The notes under the pieces: model-generated
What the model saw: the letters and a program-made list of their open reading frames with translations, nothing else
Told to the model about the DNA's origin: nothing
Database searches by the model: none
Made by a program: the position numbers and the translations under genes
In this document: positions 20,048 through 27,143 of the stretch, piece after piece
Position numbering within the stretch: the stretch's first letter is position 1
How the letters are laid out: the number at the start of each line of letters is the position of its first letter
NCBI GenBank assembly: GCA_023375785.1
Contig: SZWC01016205.1
Coordinates: 16,364-44,784 of the forward strand
DNA from: Penium margaritaceum
Taxonomy: Eukaryota > Streptophyta > Zygnematophyceae > Desmidiales > Peniaceae
Length of the DNA stretch: 28,421 nt
Reading direction: 5' to 3'

Positions 20048-20983
20048 ATGGAGGATATCCATCGGGCTCTCAACGAGTTACGCCGAGAGAATCAGCTGCT
20101 ACGTGCGGGGGTTGAGGCCAGGTATGTCGGCCAAGGGAACAGTGTGTTGGGGGATGTTGCATTGGCATCCACACCTGCCTTTCGTCGGCCCAAGCCAAAG
20201 GAGCCGGAGTTCTACACACGCAAGGGTAGTATACGCGAGTGGCTCTTTACGGTAAACTCGTACTTCAGGGCGTTGGGCATTCCCGTGGGAGAAGATGCCA
20301 CGAGATTGGAGTATATGCCTAGGCTACTCTGGGGAATGGCGCTACAGTGGTGGTCGGCATTGTGCTGGCAAAGCATTGCTGGGTTACCAGATGGGCTGGG
20401 GGCCGGTGCACAGCCTAAGCCACTATTGAGTCTACTGCTGGGGTAATAAGTGCACCTCGGTGCACGGGCATTGACAGAGCAGCCAAAGATGTGGGAGAAG
20501 TTTGAGACGATGCTGCACGCGAGTTTCGACCTCCTCAATAGCAGACAGGTTGCGCATGACATGATTAAGCACGTCAAGCAAGGCGGATCAGTCCAGGACT
20601 ACACTACACGCTCCATGGCTTTGGTGGCGCAGATCAACGAGCTGTCGGACGCGGAGGCGTATGACCGCTACCATGTCGGCCCGAAGCCGCACGTCCAACA
20701 TGAACTTGCGGTGCTTGGGTTGCGGACCTTTGCAGAGCTGGTTTCGGCAGGAGAACGCTTCCATGCGGTCGACTACAATGCAAGGCGGCGCAGCTTTGCA
20801 ACACAATATTGGATGGAGTAGCCAGATCAGGCTGTGTCCATGGAAGTGGATGTCATCCAAGGGGAGCAACAAGGCTTGGACGGGCTAAGGGGATGGAGGG
20901 TTAAGTGTTGGTGTTGCGACGGGGAGGGTCAACGCAGGAAAGAGTGCCCCATGCGCAAGGCGAAGCAAGGCGGTGGACAGTAG
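20048..20983 (+). pseudogene. gag: Ty3-type Gag with zinc knuckle, broken by in-frame stops
   Basis: Gag forms the virus-like particle that packages retrotransposon RNA in the cytoplasm. From the first in-frame ATG after the primer-binding site the frame starts MEDIHRALNELRRENQLL, a likely coiled coil. It then has KPKEPEFYTRKGSIREWL, and MALQWW (about 20336), the A-x-x-W-W block of the retrotransposon gag domain. MWEKFETMLHASF and KQGGSVQDYTTR follow, matching W-x-x-F and Q-x-x-S-V-x-x-Y. A zinc knuckle at 20906-20947 has C-x2-C-x4-Q-x4-C, so the zinc-binding His is Gln. The frame is collinear for about 311 codons with no frameshift. Stops sit at 20444 and 20447 (tandem TAA) and at 20819 (TAG). 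A TAG at 20981 may be the original end or a fourth break. The actual start is uncertain. Confidence 0.9.
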
Positions 20984-21124
20984 CAGTGAGGACAAGGTTT
21001 CATGCTGTTGTACATCCTTCACCCACAAAATCAGCACCAGGTCGGAACGGTGATTTGCCTACTACGGTGCTATTTTTTTGCTGTTGCGGGTTGAAGGGGG
21101 GCCTAGCAGTCCTAAGGGTTTTCC

Positions 21125-21535
21125 TTGGGTTGGTTCTTGGGATTCCGGGTTTGGGATTCCAAGGGTCAGAGGAAGCTGCGCGGTTTGTTGGTTTGCGACG
21201 CGGGTTACGGCTTCTACAACAACTTGACTGCAAGGAGGGGCCTGGCATTGCACCTTGGAGGGGGCATCGGCGGTGTGGCGAATGTCCATATTGGTGGCGT
21301 GGAGTAGACCTTTTGTCAAGCAATCTATCCATGTGGGTGGTATTGCGTGCAATGTGTTCTTTGTATGTGCTCAATGGATGTCTACGTCTTCTTCATCAGC
21401 CGGGAGTGGTTGCATACATGGAGTCCGGAACCGGATCGGCTATGCAAACTTGTGGTCGTGAAGGGGACGGGATCTCACTTCGCACATCGACAAGGTGAGG
21501 ATGAGACTTTGCGTGGCGGTAACCTCGGTCACTAG
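21125..21535 (+). pseudogene. Ty3-type aspartic protease relic
   Basis: In the same frame as Gag, about 140 bases downstream. GLLVCDAGYGFYNN at 21182-21223 occupies the place of the active-site block (hydrophobic-x-D-[ST]-G-A-[ST]-x-x-F-I), and RRGLALHL follows like the conserved R-x-L-G-L. The residue after the catalytic Asp is Ala, so the D-[ST]-G triad is altered. After a TAG at 21305 the frame goes on with MDVYVFFISREWLHTWSPE (21374-21430), matching the C-terminal [DV]-V-I-L-G-x-x-W-L-x-x-x-x-P block. The frame then runs into an LTR-like fragment at 21514 and stops at 21532. Several stops also lie between Gag and this segment (20981-21110). Confidence 0.75.
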
Positions 21536-21566
21536 CAATGGTTTGTCTGCTAGGAGAGGGTCATGC
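21514..21566 (+). repeat. LTR fragment inside the inner element
   Basis: GGCGGTAACCTCGGTCACTA and CTGCTAGGAGAGGGTCATGC here match 19758-19805 of the 5' LTR (GGCGGGAACCTCGGTCACTC and CTGCTAGGAGAGGGTCGTGC) and the same part of the 3' LTR. It sits exactly where protease sequence ends and where reverse transcriptase should begin, so it probably marks the junction of the deletion that removed pol. Confidence 0.75.
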
Positions 21567-21862
21567 GGGTCCTCATGATGCAATGGTTGATGCTGCGACT
21601 GGCGGACAAGCACTGGAAGGCCAAGGGGATTCTTGATGGATAAAGGTGCTACTGGATTACAACAACTACAGATGTAGGAACGGCTCCTCCACCGGTGTTG
21701 GTGGCGATTTGGACGTACGCAAGGCTCTTTCTACACATCACTGGACTGGCAACGGGTGGCATATACCTGTGAATGCACAACTGTTGGATCCCCACAGCCG
21801 GAGCGGTGGTGCAGATGACATCTTCCAAGTCTACCAGGAGCGCACCGGGACGACGCGCCTCT
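21567..21862 (+). other. 3' interior of inner element, possibly end of pol
   Basis: About 300 bases between the LTR fragment and the polypurine tract. Two overlapping frames reach towards the tract, one ending STRSAPGRRASEEGG across the LTR border. Basic, Ser/Arg-rich tails of this kind are usual at the C-terminus of Ty3 integrases, but no catalytic block is left. Confidence 0.4.
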
Positions 21863-21873
21863 GAGGAGGGGGG
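21863..21873 (+). other. Polypurine tract of inner element
   Basis: GAGGAGGGGGG, an uninterrupted purine run ending three bases before the 3' LTR (TAA, then TGTTATGA). It would prime plus-strand DNA synthesis. Confidence 0.9.
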
Positions 21874-21876
21874 TAA

Positions 21877-22781
21877 TGTTATGATATCCGCCGGTCGAGG
21901 CGGTGTTTTCATCACCCTGATGGCATCAAGCATCTTGTTTGAGGCTATGATTGTATTCTACGTGAAAAACCATGCAGGTTTGGCCCAAGAACCAGGGCAT
22001 TCGGCGCAAGGACGAGAAAGATACCGCCGGGAAAAGTTGGGTGGTGCGCATCCTGAAAATGGACGGGAGCACGGGTTTGACCCCAACGACGTGGAGCAAC
22101 TTTTCCGCCCACTACAGCCAAAGCGCCCCTGGATGGACGCTTAGCCAATGAGGTAATGTTCATTGGGGTCCATGGGTGCTTCGGGATGGCGGCTGCATCC
22201 AGAAGCAAGGGCGCTTTGGGCGGCCGTGACCCCCGCTGGCGGTGCTGTTAGCGGCAGTCACGCATGGAGCACTCAAATAGCCATAACTTAGCTGTTTCTT
22301 CATGGATCAAGGCGTTCTTTTGTGTGTTGAAAAGCTTGCGGCACATACTACATAATATATGTGTTATTTGCATAAATGCGCCTTGGTAGAGTGCTTCGGA
22401 GTGCCGAAGAGCTTTTGGCTGGTACATAAGGAAGCCTAGGGATTGTTCTAGGCATGCCAATCATGCCCATAGACTCTGTACATTGCATTGTATCGATCTA
22501 TCAAGTCAAAGAATTCATTCCTTGCACCAATACCTTTGTCTTCAAATAATTGCCTTGCACCTGTCCATTCGATCCTACAAGTCTTCCGCAGCGCACCTTG
22601 GTGCAAACGCCGCTGGGAGAGTCACACGACGAGGTCCTCGGTCACTAGCATCAGTCTTGCTTCTAGGAGAGGGTTGTGTGACATCTCAAGGACTGGACCA
22701 CATACCAAGGGGTCGAGGATTTGGAGGTTTGTCCCAAGGGCTCGGCGTGTGACCGTCACGCCGGGCGCCCCTCTGTTCACA
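21877..22781 (+). repeat. 3' LTR of inner element (905 bp)
   Basis: Begins TGTTATGATATCCGCCGGTC and ends CTGTTCACA, followed at once by the AAGCC duplication. Collinear with 18979-19904. Compared with that copy it lacks about 20 bases near 22415 (the CGGCCGGCTCAAAGGGG part). Confidence 0.93.
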
Positions 22782-22786
22782 AAGCC
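22782..22786. other. Right target-site duplication of inner element (AAGCC)
   Basis: Exact repeat of 18974-18978. Outer-element sequence resumes after it. Confidence 0.92.
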
Positions 22787-23979
22787 CTTGTCATGACCAT
22801 GTCATGGGATGTGAAATGGACGTGGTCTGTTAGCACGCCGACTTCAATCCTGAAGGACTGATACTACGCTGTCTTTACACAGTGTGTACTAGATGCAATA
22901 GTACCGGTCAGAGGTTCTATGCATCATTATTCATGGCCTATACAGACATTTGTCCATGATTGACCTTGTCAAGGATGCCATCCTTGAATAAGATTTCAAC
23001 GGCGAAACCTTCTTACTCGGTGAGTGATGGATACAAGTCGGGCTACCCGACCGGTACCGATGATGAAAAGGTACATGAGTGTACTGACAACCCTATCCAA
23101 AAGACAAGGATACTTGAAAGTGGAGGTTATAAACGCGCTGGAGGGGGACGAAGACGCCGTAGTGCGGTGGTCCAAGAATGGAATAGTCACTCTCTTGCGC
23201 ATGACAAGATTGACCGAATGTTGAAAGTGGAAAAACTTGAAGGCGAAACCTTCATTCTATCATCACTCAATGAGTGAACATGTCATGGACATTGATAGAC
23301 AAAAGTAAGTGAACCGATGTCGATGACATGAATTAATCCACAGTTTGGTGAAAATCTATTTCCGAGAAAATGAGCGACACTCATTTTATACTAAAAGTGC
23401 TCCCGATAACTATGACGATCTCATAGATTTCTACAAACCAACAATGACATAGTTGGGATCACGTCAGGGTCTAGGTTTTGTGCTCAAAGCTTATGACCGT
23501 GGAGACAACCTATAAGCAGGTAGCATTAAGCTAATGGTGTGTTAGCACCTACATGTTGGTGGTCCGACTGACCACATAACGAGTCATAATCAACATTGAG
23601 GCAACATAATGACCTATGTTTTGACAACATGTTGATATGATGACTCTTCAAGATGGACCTTGAGAAACGATGTTTTTCATCATATTCTTTTGATGTTTGG
23701 AGAGACGTCTCAAAGTTGAGGGCATACTGACATGGTACACTAGTTGTGTACATCACGCTCTCCAAACATCATCCGGGTAGATTCCAATCATACCAAAGGC
23801 ATGGTGTAGCACCGGCTATCCAATTTGTTAGGAAAAAACCAATCTCTGAGAGATATCATAGCAATTACGGTGTAGCTGAACCACGCTTTGATGACGCTGA
23901 AGGTCACGGTAAAGAGACTGAAATCCCTTGGCTCTGGAGATGGTTCAATTGAACCGCATTACCGAATTCAAGTACAATA
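22787..23979 (+). other. Outer-element interior, possibly former gag, unreadable
   Basis: About 1.2 kb upstream of the zinc-knuckle-like motif, where gag of the outer element should lie. No A-x-x-W-W or Q-x-x-S-V block could be found. GGCGAAACCTTC occurs twice (23001 and 23241), each followed within about 30 bases by a TGAGTG-containing stretch, which hints at a small local duplication. The longest frame is 105 codons (22960-23277) and unrecognised. Confidence 0.4.
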
Positions 23980-24021
23980 TGTCCTGGATGTGGCTACGGT
24001 GGTATCAACAATGGTGGTTGT
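23980..24021 (+). pseudogene. Zinc-knuckle-like relic of outer-element Gag
   Basis: One frame reads CPGCGYGGINNGGC. The spacing is exactly C-x2-C-x4-x-x4-C, and both glycines of the usual C-G-x-x-G-H are kept. The His is replaced by Ile. It lies about 270 bases upstream of the protease relic, the right place for a Gag knuckle. On its own the motif is short enough to be chance. The collinear relics downstream raise its credibility. Confidence 0.4.
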
Positions 24022-24247
24022 TTGTCGGATGTCTTCGATGAGGGTGATCCCCTCCATAAACACCTTGGATGAGGCATGTGGAAAACACCTTGTTGAGTGG
24101 AAGTACCGAATGTACACAACAGAAGCCATTGAACAACATCCTTTCCTGTAACTTTGCAAACACAATCTGTGATGGTTTCCCGAATGGAACCTTAGGGCGT
24201 GATGACATGAGCACAGAAGGAATTTGAAATTGGTTGTTCCACGGTCA

Positions 24248-24300
24248 ATGGATGTGATTTGGATGTGTTCGATCACAATCACGTGGAATTGACACCCAAA
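24248..24300 (+). pseudogene. Protease C-terminal relic of outer element
   Basis: MDVIW at 24248-24262, followed after a frame change by LDVFDHNHVELTPKR (24259-24303), resembles the C-terminal protease block D-V-I-L-G-x-D-W-L-x-x-x-x-x-x-[IL]-D of Ty3 elements. The N-terminal half with the catalytic D-[ST]-G was not found. It directly precedes the reverse transcriptase relic, as expected. Confidence 0.45.
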
Positions 24301-24345
24301 AGGTGTTCTTCTAACTTATACCGCAGTGATTGTGATCATGGTACA

Positions 24346-24640
24346 CCCGTTTGGTGAGTACCGTACGATGAACACATTGATCATGGATAGAATCCATGGT
24401 TGTTGAGAATTTTTTTCTCAGTTAACCTAGTACAAAGGCAATGTGCTTTTGACAGGGACATGAGCGGCAGCCTATGGTAACCATTTCATGCAGAAATGAG
24501 GAGATGATGGTTGAGACCAAGATCATCTAGGTCGGAAAATCTTCATGTACAATGATGGACTTTGACGGCAATTGTGCATGCCAGACGGCCAATGCCGCCT
24601 CCTTCACAGATGAGTGAAATCATTGAACATAAAAACAAAT
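24346..24640 (+). pseudogene. Ty3-type reverse transcriptase relic of outer element
   Basis: In one frame PVW at 24346 and VQRQCAFDRDMSGS at about 24430-24471 stand for the W-R-M-C and F-[ST]-K-x-D-L-x-S-G-[YF] blocks, the latter keeping the first catalytic Asp in context. In another frame KIFMYNDGL, a stop, RQLCMPDGQC at 24536-24595 matches A-F-x-T-x-x-G-L-[YF]-x-[WF]-x-V-M-P-F-G-L-x-N-A. The neighbouring frame still reads ANAASF at the N-A-P-x-[ST]-F site, and MSEIIEH follows. Several stops and at least two frameshifts are present. The Y-x-D-D block could not be read, and RNase H appears deleted. Confidence 0.7.
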
Positions 24641-24841
24641 GTACCCAGCAACTATGTCTTAGGATCTTGATGCCTCTCAACCCTAAGAAAAAGCTAGCAT
24701 GCGCGTTGCACGGGCTTAGTGGAGCTTGGTTGTGTTAAGCCAACCAACCCACAGGTGCTGGAAGAGGTGTAGTGCACCTACGCTTGGTCATGAACACGTG
24801 GTTGCGACCCGAGAGGACTAATATCCTGATATTCAGTTGCA

Positions 24842-24991
24842 CATACTAATGATGTTGCAGGGAGGTACCACCTTGGCAACATCCCCTCGGAAGAGATCAT
24901 GTCCAAACGACATGGGAAGTATTGTGTGGACCTGGACAGTTTTCGCAATGATGTCCGGTTAATTAGTCACAGGGGCGCTCCTTGCAAAGGG
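24842..24991 (+). pseudogene. Integrase zinc-finger relic of outer element
   Basis: A single uninterrupted frame reads HTNDVAGRYHLG at the start and FRNDVRLISHRGAPCKGG at the end. Ty3 integrases begin with an HHCC finger: H-x-x-x-x-A-G-H-x-G-x-x-K-T, then Y-[WY]-W-P-x-M-x-x-D-V-x-x-[YF]-V-x-x-C-x-x-C-Q. Both His and the last Cys are in register. The first Cys is Gly (GGC), one base from TGC. Integrase after reverse transcriptase confirms Ty3 rather than copia order. Only about 460 bp remain before the 3' LTR, so most of the catalytic core is gone. Confidence 0.7.
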
Positions 24992-25433
24992 GGAAGAAGC
25001 ATCACCGCAACAGTTTGCTGAACACTTTCCACACAAAATGTGAGAAAATTCATTCTACATACCCTCTTCCAAAGTGGTAAGACATTGTTCATAACTTACG
25101 TCCCAAAAAGCATTGATCATGCCATTGATACACAAGTGTTGATGAGTCCTCGGTGAAGACCCATCAACACTTATGAGTAACATACAAGGATTGTACATGT
25201 CTCATGTTGGTAAAATCCAACGGATCACGTGATCAACACTGGATGTACGCAAGTGACCATAATCACAAAAACCACAAGTGTGTGGTTGATTTTGCGTGAA
25301 CGTGATGCAACCATGTTGCGGATGACAAGAGTTCACACCTGTGATCTTGTTTGCGCTTCCTGTTGTATGGTTTTGCAGCCTAAAGCACGCGATGATCAAA
25401 CCTCCGTAGGCAAAGACGAACCGGGACGGTTTG
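24992..25433 (+). other. Remnant of integrase region of outer element
   Basis: About 440 bases with no readable catalytic block. It holds a strong hairpin at 25134-25172 and otherwise nothing that I can name. Confidence 0.5.
25134..25172. repeat. 15-bp-arm hairpin
   Basis: AAGTGTTGATGAGTC (25134-25148) pairs with GACCCATCAACACTT (25158-25172) with one mismatch around a 9-base loop. It lies in the degraded integrase region. The 5' half and loop resemble a hammerhead ribozyme core, but the required GAAA is missing. Confidence 0.7.
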
Positions 25434-25450
25434 AAGCAAAGGGGTAGAAA
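25434..25450 (+). other. Polypurine tract of outer element
   Basis: GAAGCAAAGGGGTAGAAA-type purine-rich run ending directly at the 3' LTR start, with two pyrimidines inside, probably mutated since insertion. Confidence 0.75.
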
Positions 25451-25764
25451 TGTAGCGTACGCGCAACTTTTAGGATTATAAATGGTGTTTAATTGTGATT
25501 CCCGGGTTTCGAGGGCTCAAGACTGATGTTGCGGAGTGCCGCGATGGAAGATCCATTGCGTCACTCCTCCTTCACTCTAGTTGACCGCTAGGATCCTGTT
25601 CCCATGTGGAAACAATAGGGTTTAGGATGCATGTTTACGGATATACCTTATGACGACTACGCCCATTTGTGGTGCAATTCATCTTAGCCAAAATGGTAGA
25701 GGCGACCATTTGCTCCTGCCTACATTTTGAATCTGTAGTCGCAAAACAGCCCACGGCTGTTACA
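25451..25764 (+). repeat. 3' LTR of outer element (314 bp)
   Basis: Starts TGTAGCGTACGCGC and ends CACGGCTGTTACA. Collinear with 14404-14847 but shorter by two internal segments. It carries the same hairpin (25533-25567) as the 5' copy. Confidence 0.9.
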
Positions 25765-25769
25765 ACATG
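25765..25769. other. Right target-site duplication of outer element (ACATG)
   Basis: Exact repeat of 14399-14403. Pre-insertion sequence resumes after it. Confidence 0.9.
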
Positions 25770-26566
25770 TTATAGAAATCATCAAGCCTTGTGGCCTTTC
25801 TAAGGTGAAGAACCAGCCCCTATATGACACCTTTTGGTTCTTTGGGAGACCTTTCGTGTATCCTGAAGAATGTCTAGTGTGCATAATCTTTGCTAGGTTT
25901 TTGGAATGCACAATTGGCAATAAATGCTAGTGGATTGGTCATCATCCCTTTGTACACAAGCCAAGGCTGGGTTGGTTCATCTTTCGAGCTAAACTAGATG
26001 GACACAAATAGCTTCTCTCTTAAGGGTGTTCGTGCATGGGCTGACCTTCCCCAAAAGGATTATTCACAAGCCACGCAAGGCTACGCGTGACAAAGCGGCT
26101 CTGGAAGGACATGGTGTGACGTTGGCCATACAACAGAGGCCACACAATGGTTTCACGAGATGAGTTTCAGCCAAAGACCCTCCTCATTGAAGGTATGCCA
26201 TTCCCCTTCCTCGCACTCGCTACTCTTTCCCTTTTCCCCATTTTCTTTGATTTACTACATCGGGCAACACATGAATATAAATGATCCACAGTTTATGCTT
26301 GACAAAATCACCCAATCTCCTTTGCGTGTTTTCAAGAGAGGACTACATGAGATTTTTATGTTGATTTTCTTATTCACTGAAAGATACTGGGTTGAACAAA
26401 GCAACTCTCATTGATGGCTCCAAATGTGTGACAATTTCAGTGAAGAATGAACAATATACATCTTTTCATTGGTTTGAAATACAGTGGTACCCATCGTTTT
26501 GCTCGATAGACCACCGCTGTCCATAGTTGAAGATATGCGAGCGAAAACGGAATGAAACCTCGCTCT
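25770..26566. other. Anonymous DNA, continuation of the locus left of 14399
   Basis: About 800 bases with no recognisable gene. The longest plus-strand frame is 84 codons (26160-26414). If the open frame at 13692-14282 or the primer-binding site at 12114 belonged to an element, its 3' part should be here, but I see no matching LTR or pol block. Confidence 0.5.
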
Positions 26567-26722
26567 CGAAGTTGTACGTTGCCGACTTCGAGGGTGAAGT
26601 CAGCGAATTCCGACACCAGCCTCACAACTGTTATCACTCACCGTGTTGCAAGTTTTGGAGTTCGCAGGTGTGTACTCCAAAAGTTGCACGTTCGCAAGGG
26701 TGAATGCGCAAACTCTGAGCAA

Positions 26723-27052
26723 CCCCCCTAGTTGGACTAGGGGATATGGGTTATAATTTTTTTCTTGCTCGGGCACCCGCCGGGCCCCACGGTAGCGGGG
26801 CCCGGCATATCTCCTTTCTTCTATCATAGAGTGCGCCGCATTTTGCCACCCCCCCCCCCTCAATATCCGACAAACCCCCTAGTTACACTAGGGGGGGTGG
26901 GTTTTATTTTCTTACTTGCCCGGGCATCTATGGGGCCCAGCGGAAACGGGGCCCGGCAAATTCCCTTTCTTCTACCACAATGTGCACCGCATTTTGCAAA
27001 CCCCCCCAAACCATTGACAAAACCCCTTAATGAAAATGGGGGTTTGGCAGGG
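26723..27052. repeat. Tandem units of about 150 bp, each with two hairpins
   Basis: Unit 1 starts at about 26723, unit 2 at about 26873 and a partial third at about 27020. Each full unit opens with CCCCTAGT and ACTAGGGG around a 3-base loop (26725-26743 and 26875-26895). It continues with a T-rich stretch and then a GC-rich hairpin. In unit 1 this is GCCGGGCCCC / GGGGCCCGGC with perfect 10-bp arms at 26779-26806. In unit 2 the left arm has diverged (GGGGCCC, 26932-26954). Both end with TGCRCCGCATTTTGC and a C-run. Confidence 0.85.
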
Positions 27053-27110
27053 TCATCGCAAGCTCGCTGGGAGGTTTCGCCGCAAAACCCCTCCTACGAG
27101 CTTGTGATGA
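27053..27110. repeat. 22-bp-arm hairpin
   Basis: TCATCGCAAGCTCGCTGGGAGG at 27053-27074 pairs with CCTCCTACGAGCTTGTGATGA at 27090-27110 with about two imperfections. The loop is about 15 bases (TTTCGCCGCAAAACC). Confidence 0.85.
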
Positions 27111-27143
27111 CGGGCGAAGTCCAACTTCGCCCTTGAAGTCGAC

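Larger units (their letters stand above)
18979..22781 (+). mobile_element. Nested Ty3-type LTR retrotransposon carrying only gag and protease
   Basis: A 3.8-kb insertion with 926- and 905-bp LTRs, AAGCC target duplication, primer-binding site at 19907 and polypurine tract at about 21863. Between the LTRs are 1972 bp with a Gag frame, zinc knuckle and a decayed aspartic protease, all in one frame. No reverse transcriptase, RNase H or integrase is present. The interior ends with a stretch like the 3' end of a pol gene. The layout resembles the gag-bearing non-autonomous plant elements called TR-GAG, with a protease added. LTRs differ by about 14% over a 122-base stretch counted by eye, less than the outer pair, in keeping with later insertion. 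Confidence 0.93.
14404..25764 (+). mobile_element. Old Ty3-type LTR retrotransposon, interrupted by a nested element
   Basis: An 11.36-kb insertion with LTRs at both ends, TG...CA termini, ACATG target duplication, a primer-binding site after the 5' LTR and a polypurine tract before the 3' LTR. Without the nested element and its duplication it would be about 7.55 kb. Decayed coding blocks lie near the right end in Ty3 order: zinc knuckle (23980), protease C-terminus (24248), reverse transcriptase (24346-24640), integrase zinc finger (24842-24991). They are packed into about 1 kb, far less than an intact pol, so large deletions have occurred. The roughly 4 kb between primer-binding site and the inner insertion holds tandem repeats and no recognisable gag. 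LTRs differ by roughly 15-20% by eye plus two larger indels, so the insertion is old. Confidence 0.9.
26567..27143. mobile_element. Foldback or MITE-like element with internal tandem hairpin units
   Basis: GCCGACTTCGAGGGTGAAGT at 26581-26600 is an inverted copy of 27124-27143 with 17 of 20 matches, and all three differences are transitions. Each end also makes its own small hairpin: GGGCGAAGT-CCA-ACTTCGCCC at 27112-27132, and TCGAAGT...ACTTCGA at 26566-26591. Inside are two and a fraction direct units of about 150 bp. A 22-bp-arm hairpin sits near the right end (27053-27110). There is no transposase frame, so it would be non-autonomous. I found no clear target-site duplication, so the exact borders and the class are uncertain. 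Confidence 0.55.

Noticed and set aside
20905-21498. 197-codon plus-strand open frame in the inner element
   Set aside because: It runs in a different frame across the zinc knuckle and protease relics, which are read in the gag frame. It is an out-of-frame shadow.
25142-25165. Active hammerhead ribozyme
   Set aside because: The C of CTGATGA is T, the GAAA core is absent, and the segment pairs fully into a plain hairpin.
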